Below are positions 22,102 to 32,941 of a DNA stretch of 64,000 nt, piece after piece. This stretch comes from Triglochin maritima (taxonomy: Eukaryota > Streptophyta > Magnoliopsida > Alismatales > Juncaginaceae). Where the stretch lies: positions 30,502,053 to 30,566,052 of the forward strand of contig OY821775.1 of NCBI GenBank assembly GCA_963682175.1, written 5' to 3'. Under the pieces are notes generated by a model, which had not been told where the DNA came from, searched no databases, and saw only the letters and a program-made list of their open reading frames with translations. How positions within the stretch are numbered: position 1 is the first letter of the stretch; every line of letters starts with the position of its first letter. A program made the position numbers and the translations under genes.

Positions 22102-23035
22102 TGAGTTGTGTTCTTCCCAAATTTTGTTCTGGTAGTTTATGGTTTCATATTAGTTGTCTAGGAGTTCTATTTTGCTTGTCTTAACCTGTAGTTAGGTCCC
22201 AAATTAAAAAACAGTCCCCTTTAATCAATTTAGACCATAAAACTCAAAGCAAAAGATTAGACTTCTTGCCATCTAGATCATGCATCATTTGTAGACCTTG
22301 AACGCATTTGTCTTTTCTTTGCTTTACATTTTTGTTGTTGATTGCTGGCGTAAGGTACGTTCACCCAAATCTCTCTTTCATGCATATTTCGATCATGCAT
22401 TAGTTAGTAAGGTACATCAGGACAAGAGTGACGTCAACGTTTGATTGGAGTGTTGATTGCTAGATTTAAGATCAAAACGCTACTAAGGAGGGGTTGTCCC
22501 ATAAAGATAAGGTGGGGGATTTTATCACCCTTTCCTTGGCCCCAAAAATCACTCTTAAGAAAACCTTAATTCTAAAAGAAAGCAGACATTGGCCATAAGG
22601 ATTTTGGACGCACTAGGAGAGTGATCTAGTTGAGACCGTCATGGCCTGATCGGCGTTGCATACCTTGTCGATAGTAGGACGTACTAGATCTCTGGATCTG
22701 GTATCACTTGCTGGGCATTGTGGTCTTCGTTCTAGGGAGGTGAGGCGTGTCAAGACTAGTGACCTCGAAGTTAGGCGTCGTCTAGCCTAAGGACCCATTG
22801 CCTTACATTGTTTGAGTCGTGCTTGCTAGATTAGGCTTCTACCCTCTCCCACTACCCACGCTAGTTTCTAGGGATTCTTCCCTTCTCCTCTAAGTCATAT
22901 TCTTCTCACTTACATTTACGTTCTACTCTCCTCCCATTTACACTCTCTGGTAGCATTTTAGGGTTGAGTCAAGCACTTTTTGCGAGCTTAGCCTCGTGGT
23001 GGTGAGAGTGGTCGACTCGAGAGTTTTTTGTTGAG
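22102..23035 (+). other. Conserved untranslated leader
   Basis: No ORF of note. The part from about 22430 is very similar to 37730-38338 of the other Athila copy, including ACTACTAAGGAGGGGTTGTCC, AAGGTGGGGGATTT(T/C)ATCACCC, GATCTGGTATCAC and AGTTAGGCGTCGTCTAGCC. Similarity without coding suggests RNA function such as packaging or dimerisation. Confidence 0.75.
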
Positions 23036-24092
23036 ATGGATGGTTACATGGGCGACAATCCATATCATTGTAGGGACCAGGACAATTCTTCCTGGTATTT
23101 CGGACCCATGAAACCTGAGGTGGCTCAGACTAACACCCCGTATGGTTGGGACAATCTTAATTGTGTGACTGAGCAATCTTCATATTGGGGTAATATGAGA
23201 GAGGCACCGACTGCTACACCACCATCTAGTTACGTCCGATCATATGTTGGTCATAAAACTGAGACATTGCAAGAACCTTTGGCCTCATTCATGCATGTGG
23301 TAGAAAATGTGAGTGCACCGGTGGCTCCAGTAGCCGTACTGTGTCACTGTTGTGGGTTGAGTGGTCATGTTTTCTGGGAATGTCCTTATGTTTCCCCAGA
23401 GCCTGAGTATGAGCATACCTTTTCCCAAAATGCTCAATATGACAATTACGCATCCGCGTACAACCCGAGAGGGATGGATTCATGGGGAGACAATTCTTTT
23501 TCAAATTCTTATACATCATTTTCACCCGAGTATCCTCCTCCCAAATACCCAGAATTCTACCAACACCCAACTTCAAATCATTGGACTCATTGTCAGCCCA
23601 TCAACACCCAACCCCCAAAATTTCCCAAGCTCTGACTTGGACCTCATAGTTGACCGCATGCCTTCTTCCTTGAAACAAACTTTCCTTACGTTCATGGAAA
23701 CCACTCAACAGTCCATACCAAATATGGCACTGCAAGTGAGTCAAATGACACAACAATTACGTGAACGTGAGGAGAATAACTTTTCCTGTCAACATGAGGA
23801 TTCATCTTTTGATATCGAACCGCCACCACCACATCCACAAATTCCTAGCACAATATTTCAAAGTCAAACTCCTAGTCAGTCTGAGGGACTTGGGGTTTCA
23901 ATTCACAATCACTTAGTGGAGGATTCCATTCAAATTGAGAATAACATGGACCAACTTCATTATGAGTCGGCACAGGATTGTGCCTTATCTTTTTGTCCTG
24001 TAGCCCTTGAGCCACATGATCTTCATGTTGTGCCTATTAAGGACTCACCTCTAGAGGAGCAAGAGCTCCCTAGTACCCTCAGTTTCAAATAA
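23036..24092 (+). pseudogene. Gag-like protein of the non-autonomous Athila element
   Basis: The ATG at 23036 is chosen because it gives MDG, the same start as gag at 38339, after a similar leader. The first frame (to 23635) encodes a Tyr/Pro/Ser-rich protein with a zinc knuckle CHCCGLSGHVFWEC (CX2CX4HX4C, about residues 102-115). The retrotransposon gag domain present in the relative is not seen. A frameshift near 23600 leads to a second frame, to 24092, with SQMTQQLREREENN (compare SQLAHQLHEREKG at 39795) and CPVALEPHDLHVVP (compare the region before RT at 40940). Protease is missing between these two blocks. The role would be RNA packaging. Confidence 0.75.
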
Positions 24093-24206
24093 CCTGATGA
24101 GAGTTTGCCTCTCACTATTGTTCCTGATCATCTTGGAAATGATGGAACATCAAACAATTACATTGCTAATGAAGGTGTTAGGAGTTCCTTGTAGGATACC
24201 TTGGGT

Positions 24207-24539
24207 ATGAGATCCACTTTTTGTTCGCCAGGTGAGTCGGACATGCCTAACGAGGTTCTTGACATCGTTCCGACGCACCAGCCTGTTGGTTGGAGAGTTT
24301 GGATTGTCGATCATAACTTCAGTACTGCAACGGGAGAAACTCTTCTTCCGTTGCCCCTTATTTCCCAAACTCTTGAGAGGTTCAAGCTCTATCACTTTTA
24401 TCCTTTGAATGAGACGCCTTTGCGTCTAATTCATGAACCTTTTTTTTCATTTTGTGCTCTTTGTGAGGGGCCCAAGCATGTGTATTCTGGCCCCGCGTGG
24501 TGTCATGTTCTCTTTCCAAGTGCATTGACCCACTTTTGA
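24207..24539 (+). CDS. Unrecognised 110-codon ORF in place of pol
   Basis: An ORF with ATG at 24207 encodes MRSTFCSPGESDMPNEVLDI, then VGWRVWIVDHNFSTATGE, PLPLISQTLERFKLYHFYPL and a Cys-containing end (FCALCEGPKHVYSG). No retroviral enzyme motif is present, and I do not recognise a family. It sits where pol lies in the relative, between the gag-like ORF and the shared tail; its last third overlaps the start of the tail (CCGCGTGGTGTCATG). It may be a captured or new gene, or residual linker sequence. No signal peptide or membrane segment is visible. Confidence 0.4.
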   Translation: MRSTFCSPGESDMPNEVLDIVPTHQPVGWRVWIVDHNFSTATGETLLPLPLISQTLERFKLYHFYPLNETPLRLIHEPFFSFCALCEGPKHVYSGPAWCHVLFPSALTHF

Positions 24540-26147
24540 GGTTCCCATTTGATGTCTTTTGACAAATGAAGATGGGAACTTATGTTTATACATAGTTATA
24601 TTATACAAAAATAAAAATAAAATACAATAAAATACTCCATGAGAGAGAATGGATTGTTGTGGGCCCAAACACTTGTGTATTTGGGCCACATTTCCTTCAC
24701 GTACACCTTCTTTAGCATCTCACAGGTTTTGAGGGAATTCGGGTTTTTGTCCATCAACATAACCTTGAACTTCCTTTTGCGCTTCATATTGGTGAGATTT
24801 CCTTTTTCATGCATAAATTCATGTAGTATCTTGCTCACATTCATTGAGGACAATGCAGGAAGTAAGTGTGGGGGGTGTTTTACGTGTGTACATAGTCTAG
24901 TCTTTTTCCTTTGATTTTTTTGTGTGTATTGATAGGGTCATGTTAGTGTGCTACATTTAATATCGATATATCTGTTTGCCATGATCCTTGGGTGACTTGA
25001 CTTTTTTTGCTTGCCTAGTGCTTTAAAAAAATCACATTTCTTTCAAAATCTTCATGTGTTTGCGAAAGAAAATGTTTTGTGGGTTTTGCGTGTGTTTAGC
25101 ATGTGCAAAACCGTTGAGAGGCAAAGTAAAAAGAAAACTCCCAAAATTGTCTTGAACTTGATGCCTTAGGACTTATCTAGTACAGTGGTTTTAGAACTTA
25201 TCGAGACGCTAGGATGCACCTGGTTTTCCCTTGGGGGGGCGAGTAATCATAGGGTTTCAGTACTCAAACATTTAAAGAAGTCCACCCTGAACCTAGTGAG
25301 TCAATAATTCGTGTTTGCTAATTTAAGGAAGTTTGTTGTAGTCAAGGACCCTTTAAATCTTATTGGGAGACATTAAGTGTAGGGGTTTTGGTTCATGTGT
25401 AGATAAGAAATAAATGATTAGGTGTTCTCTCTTCTCTTACGGCTCCTATCAATTGGGAAAGTAGGTCTGAGGGGACTTCGTGCCTGATGCTTTCGAGTCA
25501 TTTGACTTGGGATGCGCCGACCGAACACCCGTTAAACAGGTGGTAGGGATTGCCCTATGTGGAGATTTGGAGAAAGGAGTACGTGATAGTGTAAGTCCTC
25601 ATAGGCAATGATGCACGAAACCTGACCCTGGGAGAATGAAACTCCAACTAATAAAAAGAAAAGATGAAAAAAATAAGGAAAGAAACAAAAAGAAAAAAAA
25701 ATGGTAATGCAAATAAGAACCTTAATGGACCTTACACTTTGTCTCATTTGAGGATGTTGAGGTTGTCCATGTCTTGCACTTAAGTCCTTAATTAACTTAC
25801 ACGACTGATTCATTAGGCTAGGTGTGTACTGATTACATATATAGAGTCGGCCCGTAGCATTACTGCGTCCAATGATCGACAAAATGACCCATCGAGTCGT
25901 GTAGCTAGATTGAATAATGCATCTTTGTTCGGATTTTGTGGGTGTATCCGCTGAAAACCCTCAGGAGACAACACTCCTCCTCTTTGGCGACAAGGGGGTT
26001 TAACGACGTGTACCCGTGCTAAGTGCATCCATGATTCCTACGATAGTGAGTTACGATTTCCCTGTTTTTCGTATGCTTTTTCCTTTCTTTTATTTTTCTC
26101 CTTCTTTGTTTTGCTCGAGACTAGCAAAAGTTAGGTGTGGGGGTATT
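24540..26147 (+). mobile_element. Athila post-pol tail and polypurine tract
   Basis: Non-coding. It contains the usual tail blocks (CATTGAGGACAATGCAGGAAG, GTGTGGGGGGTGTTTTA near 24869, GGGTCATGTTAGTGTGCTAC, CAGGTGGTAGGGATTGCCC). It ends with GTTAGGTGTGGGGGTATT at 26130-26147, the likely polypurine tract next to the 3' LTR. Confidence 0.82.
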
Positions 26148-27579
26148 TGATTGACATCATATCAGGCATATATTTGTGTCTTCTATCGATTATCTTGAGC
26201 CTAAACAATGCTACGTAATGAGTTTTATGTTTGAGTTTTAGCAATAAACTGGATTGAGGAGAAGAGACATAAAAGGACCTAGAAGCAAGGAAAAGGACTG
26301 AGTTGCTAGACTTGGGAACTGAGATGCAAGAGGGAAGGACCCAGATGTATGCCTAAAGTACCAATGAGCAAATCAGGAAACTCCACACAATCATGAGGAG
26401 TATTTTGGCAATTAAATCTGGGCCCAACCATCAACAACTGAATTGGGTTCATCAAACACCAAGATATCAACCCAGAATAGAGACACCAAAATCTATTTAG
26501 TCCATTTATGGTATGCGTTTAGTCCTATACCGGGGGATTGTCCCGGATTACCTTTTTCTATGGCTATAAATAGAAATCCTCCTCCTCCTTGTATTCTACC
26601 CATTGCTTGGTGGCATTCTCTCTACTTGGAGTAAGCCTTGAAGCAAAACTCAAGGTGGAGAAGAGTGCTAACTTCAATGTGAGTCATTTTAATAAAATAA
26701 TTGTTCTTAGTTTCTTTTAATATTGTCTTTTAATTCTTGCATGCTTCTTTAGTTTTACTTTCCTTTCCTTTTAGCTTCTTTAATATTTCTTTCTTGCTTA
26801 GTTTAATTTCATTTCAATACACTGTTTCATTTTGTTAATGTAGTTAGTGTAATGATTAGTGAGTAGTTTCATCCCCATTTGGGGGTAGAGAAATATGTGA
26901 TATGATCATTTGGTGTTATCTTATTCCCTTGAGCCTTATATGATTTCCATAACCATCTAGTGGGGTTTCACTCTTGTCTTTGATATGCTAATGCTCTTGA
27001 ATGAAGCTTAGCTTATGCTTAGCTTAGTGAACCTATTTTATGGGGAATGATAATGTGAGGATATGGATGGAATTGATGAAGGAAACATGACTTGTAGTTT
27101 ATGTGCCCTTGTTGCCCTTACCTTTATTAATGTCTTGTATGTTTTAATGATTGGGTAAATCTTATTTCATGTAGAGGCATAGTGGGGTTTGGTCTTTATA
27201 CTTGAGTTCATCTAGCTTCATTCCAATTATTGTCTTGTATGTTTTAATGATATGATCTTATCTTTTTCATGTGAGGCAAAGTTGGATGTAGTTTTATGAT
27301 TTTCATGCACTACATGTTTTGATGAGATTAATTGAACACACATACACATATCTTTGTATTCACACTATTTTCTCTACCCCGTATGGGGTTTAGTTTTATT
27401 TCTTATTTCCCATTTACTTTCGCATTGTAGTGTAGTGTAGATCATAACTCCTTTATCTCCTTTCTTTCCCACTTGCCTTCGCACAAACTAAAGTCGACAC
27501 ACCTCCCTGTGGATCGACCCGTATTTGCCACCGCTTCAACGTGGTCGTGCACTTGTGGTTAATTAAAACATATCAATCA
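26148..27579 (+). repeat. 3' LTR of the non-autonomous Athila element
   Basis: The 1432-bp LTR starts TGATTGACATC and ends TATCAATCA, with its TATA box at 26565-26572. Relative to the 5' LTR it lacks the 88 bases corresponding to 20684-20771; ATC is present at both edges of the missing part. Several small differences from the 5' LTR show that insertion was not very recent. Confidence 0.92.
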
Positions 27580-27584
27580 AGAGC

Positions 27585-27994
27585 ACTCAATTAATTAAGA
27601 GAGACTGAATGGATGGAGAGAAGATAGAAAAGCTGTATTTTCTATTTGTGGCATATGTGAAAAATGGAGGAGAGGTCTATTTATAGTGTATTCTCCTTAC
27701 CACATCTTGTGTATAACCACCTACACATGATCCATATTAATCTCTCCTCTCAACCAATCATATTTTGGCACATCATCCTCCCATGACTTCCATTGACCAA
27801 TATGGAATAGACCGAATCGGCCAACCGGTCGACCATTCGGTTATATAGAAAAATTCCTGATAATTTCAGTAGAACTGATTGCTACTCTGGTCGACCATTT
27901 CGCTACCTGGAAAAGTTCCTTATAATTTTGGTCGGACTACGTTTCATATTGGTCGACCGTTCGTTACCAAGAAACCTCATGACAATTTCAGTCA
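27585..27994 (-). repeat. Copia LTR interrupted by the Athila element
   Basis: On the minus strand it has a TATA box (CTATAAATAGACC, 27686-27674) and, upstream of it, three tandem 62-base units each containing GGTCGACC. Reading leftward it reaches AGAGC at 27580-27584, and the LTR end continues at 20337-20319 before the primer site. The start of the LTR is placed near 27994, where integrase coding begins, and is approximate. Confidence 0.7.
27827..27990 (-). repeat. 62-bp tandem repeats with SalI palindrome
   Basis: GGTCGACC occurs at 27827, 27889 and 27951, exactly 62 bases apart, each followed by (A/G)TT(T)CG(G/C)TA-like sequence and a TGATAATTTCAG-like block. It lies upstream of the TATA box on the coding strand, so it is in the enhancer-like part of the LTR. 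Confidence 0.82.
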
Positions 27995-28456
27995 GTACTC
28001 ACCGCCACGATCAATTCATAGAGATAAATGTAACTGTAACACCTATAATCATCCATGAAGGTTATGAAGTACTTATAAACCTCTATTTCACTTGTACTCA
28101 TTGGACCACATACATCCCAAATCTAGCAAGTTACTTGCTCTTGGACCTTTCTTCTCAAAACGTTGCCTGGTCATTTTGCCTAGAAGGCAAGGTTAACATG
28201 TCTCTAATGATTGAAAATCAATTTGACCAAGAAAGTTAGTTTCTTGCAATTTCTTCATGTGTTTTCCATTGATGTGACCAAGGTGATAGTGCATAAGATT
28301 TTATCATTTATGTGAGTAGTTTTAAGTCGTTTGTTATTGATGTTTAAAATTTGTCTATTATTCAATTCAAGCTAAGAAAGTCCATTTCTTACGAAAGCAT
28401 TTCGATAGAAAATACCATTCTTCGAGCTTGACCTTGGGCATCGAGGAAGAGAGGTT
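27995..28456 (-). pseudogene. Copia integrase fragment
   Basis: Minus-strand translation across several frames shows LVTSMENT-like and GHINGKHMKKLQE-like pre-integrase sequence (the His/His part of the zinc site), then CLLGK, then DVCGPMSTSEIEVYKYFITF followed by MDDY, the start of the integrase core with its first Asp. Stops and frameshifts are frequent. The rest of integrase and all of RT are missing; the LTR follows directly. Confidence 0.68.
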
Positions 28457-28457
28457 A

Positions 28458-28892
28458 TCAAACTTCTAAGGGTATCCTTACATTGTGAGAAAATACATGG
28501 ACACAGATGTTCCCTCTGCCATGTGGCACCTTGTGAGTGCTATGGTGTCTTACAACGCGTTTTTCTAGCGCTATCCATAACATCTTTTTTAAAGCTTCCA
28601 TGGTCTTCTTGGGTTTTGAGTCCAAGTATTTTGCATGAAGTGAGTCACCCATGCAGGCAATCATGAGACTATGAACTTGGTTCTCTTAGTCTTCACACTT
28701 TGTTGCAGCCTCACGCTCAACATCATGTGCTTTCTCACTTAATTTTAGGCTTCCACCATCCAAAATATGAGATAGTTTTTCCATGATTAACACAATGCTG
28801 AGCTTGACCTGCCAGCTATTGAAGTTGGAGCCATCATTGGCTAGCGGATGTTTCTCAATCATCGATCGCACAATAGGTTGAATGTTCGACAT
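28458..28892 (-). pseudogene. Copia gag fragment
   Basis: The ATG at 28892 begins MSNIQPIVRSMIEKHPLAND, followed by SNFNSWQVKLSIVLIMEKL, the typical N-terminal gag block of copia elements (DUF4219-like, FxxWQxxL). A second frame (28664-28458) continues with HAKYLDSKPKKTMEALKKML, then the sequence jumps to integrase at about 28456. Zinc knuckle and protease are deleted. Confidence 0.65.
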
Positions 28893-28960
28893 GCTACAAA
28901 ATAATTTATAAGGTTTTATGACAATTTTATGTTTATAAAATATATACTGCAAATAAATAA

Positions 28961-29830
28961 ATAAATATGTCCATAATTGCAGTCATACAAGATCCTAGCA
29001 TTCATCACAGAGACTAGCTAAGCGCTATCGTTTATGTTATAAATTAAATGTAAGAAACTTTTTCTAATCATAACCATTTTGAGAATTTGCAAACTTTTCA
29101 CATTTTTCAAACTTTTATGATTCTTGTCGTGTTAATTAAGAGGGAATTTGATCCATCCTCCTAAGAAAAACTCACATTCTTAAAACCGAGTGAGGGCTCA
29201 AGTTTTGTTAAGAAAACTTATTTTATTTCATACGAGATACGACTGTCCATTGTATCCACGAATAAAAACATTTGGTGTCCACTAAGGGTGAAACTCACTT
29301 TATACATTTATTGATGGCATAACAATGTCCATCCTTATATCTCCCACTATTTCCAAAGATTGAGGAAATTATCTCCCACTAAAGGCAAAAATAAGGTTGT
29401 TTTGTCGATTTCTTTATTTCACCTTAAAGATCAGAATTAATCAATTCATCTTAGTGGTTAATACATTTTCTAACATTAGAAACTAATGTAAGAAAATAAG
29501 AAACATAAAAATCCAAAAATTCAATTCGATGCACCCATGAAAATGCTAAAAAGGACTCAAAAGAATAGAATTCATGTATTGCTTAATTAAGAGATGGTAA
29601 ACTAAACATAACCATATAGCAAAATTATTGAGAATATGTAGAAAAGCATTAATACCAGTGTAGCATTTCTTCTCTATGCTTGCGGGGTTTTTTATCCGCG
29701 AGCAAGACCGTTTTTCATATTATTTCAACAATTTTATGCACAAGACTTCCTAAAGCATTTCAACAATATGTATTCTGCATAATATTAAAATGCACATAGA
29801 TCATACCTAAAAGGATTTTCTATAAAGCCC
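28961..29830 (-). mobile_element. Copia leader and AT-rich remnant
   Basis: 29680-29820 is the same leader sequence as 20030-20150, in the same orientation. The rest is AT-rich and without coding potential. The primer site is not recognised at the right end, where GGATTTTCTATAAAGCCC gives way to unrelated sequence. Confidence 0.55.
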
Positions 29831-30739
29831 TCTGTTCCGCACCCAGGACACAACACACCAAAGGGACTGGAGGACATATACAAAGACGGCATTAATCATA
29901 TAACGTGACAACAACGTCTAAAAAAAAATATATATATAATTTGTCACACCAGGGTAATGAATTACGAAAGGGAATTACCCAAGGACCTCTATCCCTACTA
30001 CATATCAGGGAGAGAAAAAGATAAAAGGACCAACACTAAGATTCACAGATCCAGCCCACGCGTCCCTAGCCCAAGTCGTCTCCAGTCACGCTCCACCAAA
30101 GTTACTACTCTTGCACACACATGACATCCTTGAGTCTCCAATTACTCAAAACACTAGAATGAAAAAGAAAGGGTTTGACAAAACCACCCTCCCGGAACAT
30201 ACTATGTCCCACAAAGCCCCGACCATTTGCCGACCAAAAGAGCTGCTCCCATAAGGTGAGCTCCTGCACCCAAACTCCCTTGCATGAACCACGTGGTGTT
30301 ACACTGCTCCACTCTCACCTATGGGCCAGCGAGCAAAGCTCCACAGGTGTCAGTCCCAGGCATGTTTGCATAGATAGGTCCCACCAACCTGACCCAAGGG
30401 AAATCGATCAGACCGCAGGACACGTGTTGACACCTCCAACTGTGCGGGGAACTCTAAGACGGGTGACCACCCACGCATGTCAATAATAATTTACCCAAAC
30501 TCGCGACTAACACAAGGTCAACATAATCAAATACATGATCTAAAAGAAGTACATCCTCAAGGCAGATATCCAACAATTAAAAAACTAACCACATAAAAAA
30601 CATAAGGCAATAACAACTCCCCAAACCCCATAACCCCAAAATAAAAGTGTGGCTTACATATAGGAATTAGTTGATCCAACCCATAGTCAGCTTACTATTA
30701 AACAAAATGTAGTTTGATAATGCATGAATAGTCATCCAA
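29831..30739. other. No gene recognised
   Basis: A GC-richer block (about 29990-30480) with no coding motif lies between copia and CACTA sequence. TTTGTCACACCAGGGTAATG at about 29940 could be an LTR edge of another family but has no partner in the window. Confidence 0.4.
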
Positions 30740-31142
30740 GTATATAGACATCAGTTGTGAGCATGATGGCCGACGCAAAGTCTTTTTTCAAGGATATATA
30801 GACGTCAATTGTTCTGATGGCCGACACATATTCACCCAGAAACGACGTCGACTGTGGGGATAGCCGACACATATAACCTTTGAATAGACATCGGCTATGG
30901 GGATAACTGATGAGTATTCCCTTAGAATAGGCACCATTGCTTCTGATAACCAATGTGTATTCTCTTAGAACAGACGTCGATTATGGGGACAACCGACACG
31001 TATTCCATTACAATAGACGTCGGTCTTCGGTGACCGACATCTAGGTATAGACGACACATAGATAGACATCGGTTTATGGAACACAAATAACCAACATATA
31101 GAAGTTGTATATCCGACGTATATTCTCTATTCCGCACTAGTG
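30740..31142 (-). mobile_element. One end of a CACTA (En/Spm) transposon
   Basis: The sequence ends at 31142 with CTATTCCGCACTAGTG, which on the minus strand is the CACTA terminus CACTAGTGCGGAATAG. Inside it lie many subterminal repeats in both orientations built on ATAGACGTCGGT and GACCGACA (for example 30743, 30788, 30887, 30963, 31012, 31029, 31065). Such arrays are the transposase-binding region of plant CACTA elements. The following ATG may be the three-base target duplication. The other end was not found, so this is a truncated end or an element with a lost left terminus. Confidence 0.72.
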
Positions 31143-32132
31143 ATGTATGAGTGAGTTCATGGAATTATGAATTGCATATCATGAAATAGGACTAGCCAAA
31201 TAGTTTCTCTTTAAGCTATGTGCATGATGCTATGTTCCTGAATTGTTAATATCAGAATTTTCTTGCAATCTATTCATACATGCACTCCTATCCCTTGTAT
31301 TATTTTGATCATGTCATATGATATGAGATTATTCATGTAGTAGTTTTCACATCCTCGATATCAGAATTGTATTGCCATTTAGTACACATGCACGCCTATT
31401 CCTAGTTATCTTTTGACTATATCGCATGTTTTGATATTAATCTTTTGGTCGATAGTATGCCATATAATTATGTTGTTGAACGTGTGGTTAAGCCATCAAG
31501 GCATGCATACAAATTGTAGTCAGGTTTTATGATATCTTTGGATAAAAAATGCATGAGCCGTAGCTTCATTGTGCGTGTTAGATTTTTTTGTGTGCTATGG
31601 CTATATTGATGTTATTACTGATATTATGAGGTTGCGTTTAATTAGAAATTATGACTAATGCCTCCTGACCTGTAGATAGCAATGCTGTAATATTTTGCTT
31701 TCACATATATTGATCTATGATCGACTGTGACTTGGGTGGATGCACGTATATTAATGCTACGTATTTTAATACCTTACAACTATAATGCATGACCTGTAGA
31801 TGACTACATTATTACTATCATGCACTTTTTTATTGATAAATGCGTGGCTAAGTATTGGAAGTATGCATGCGTATTATTGTTTGTATCATATCATCTTATG
31901 ACCAAGGTTGCATGACCCGTGGCTACATATATAGATATACAGTGTCATATTATTGCTTCGTATATGTCGATGTGTGGATGAGTACTATGATCATGTTCCT
32001 TTTTGTATAGTTGCACATGCATGGCATGCTATGCTGATGTTATGATGCGTATTGTTTTATGGTGGGCGCTCATAGCATGGTCATTGCGTTGTTTGTATTA
32101 TACATGTCTATATGTGTACGTGTGCATTAGGT
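31143..32132. repeat. Highly diverged tandem-repeat region
   Basis: AT-rich with no gene. Loosely similar blocks recur: ATATCAGAATT at 31249 and 31358; a GCATGACC(T/C)GT(A/G)G-like block at about 31551, 31664, 31787 and 31909; and TGTGG(A/T)TNAG-like blocks near 31481, 31841 and 31971. Spacing of about 109-125 bases suggests an old satellite. Confidence 0.45.
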
Positions 32133-32311
32133 GCCTCTAATTCATTAATGTGAGTAAACCATTTACAACCTACAAAATTATGTCAGTTACAACCCTCGAT
32201 TTAAACTCAGTAAATAACTGGAATCAAACTCTAATCTATCATATACTCGTAATCACCCTACAGATGTCACTCCGAGTTCCAACTAATCTCATACAACCTC
32301 AATGCGTTGGG

Positions 32312-32940
32312 TTACTCTCTAAGATCCTTAATCCTTGTGTGCATCACTTGCATTGCTTCCGTGATGAGTATACCCACGTCCTTGGGGCGATGCTTCTCAT
32401 TTTCAAATATCTGTCGATTTCTCTCTTGCCAACATTCACAAATGGCTGAACCAAGAGCCAGTCTAATGGTGGCCCATTGTGCCATGTGGACCAGGATCGC
32501 CTTCAACCTCTCCACTTCCTTTTTGATCATGCTTCCAATCCTCGTATCAATCTATAGTATCCGCAACATGTGTGACCAGATTCATTTAGAGAAGCTACAT
32601 TCCCATAAGAGGTGCGCCATATCCTCATCCCTCTCTTCACATAGTACATAAATAGGTTCGTGAGTTGCTCCCTATGCTCGCATAAGTGCCTCACTCATCA
32701 ACCATCCCAGTAAGGCTCTCCATAGTGTAATAGCATGTTTTTGTATGTGGTATTTGTGCCAAACCAAATCTGGCCAGCCCACTCGTCTTTGCCTAGGTGC
32801 CACCCAGCTACACGCTTCCTTGACCAAAAACAACTCTTTCTTTGCTCCAACCCTTGTGGGGGTATCTCATGCTCCATTGATTCTAGTGTGTCAGATCCTA
32901 GGCCACAACACCTCCATCTCTAAGGATCTCGTCTCGGGGA
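32312..32940 (-). pseudogene. LINE C-terminal region, left part
   Basis: The frame 32530-32312 encodes LALGSAICECWQERNRQIFE, the conserved end of plant L1 ORF2 (compare LSATIHECWHEWNRRIFEGE at 5445). Sequence to 32940 continues the zf-RVT region in broken frames. It was contiguous with 34315 onward before the LTR inserted. Confidence 0.72.
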
Positions 32941-32941
32941 C

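Larger units (their letters stand above)
20338..27579 (+). mobile_element. Nearly complete non-autonomous Athila element
   Basis: The 7242-bp element has two LTRs and is flanked by the five-base target duplication AGAGC (20333-20337 and 27580-27584). Order: 5' LTR, tRNA-Asp-like primer site, long untranslated leader, gag-like ORF in two frames, a short unrecognised ORF, post-pol tail, polypurine end, 3' LTR. Protease, reverse transcriptase, RNase H and integrase are absent, although the gag product continues into the linker that precedes RT in the relative at 36530. It would have needed enzymes from another element. It interrupts a minus-strand copia LTR. Confidence 0.92.

Noticed and set aside
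29942..30490. Possible LTR beginning TGTCACACC
   Set aside because: No matching end, primer site or target duplication could be found, so it is left as unassigned sequence.
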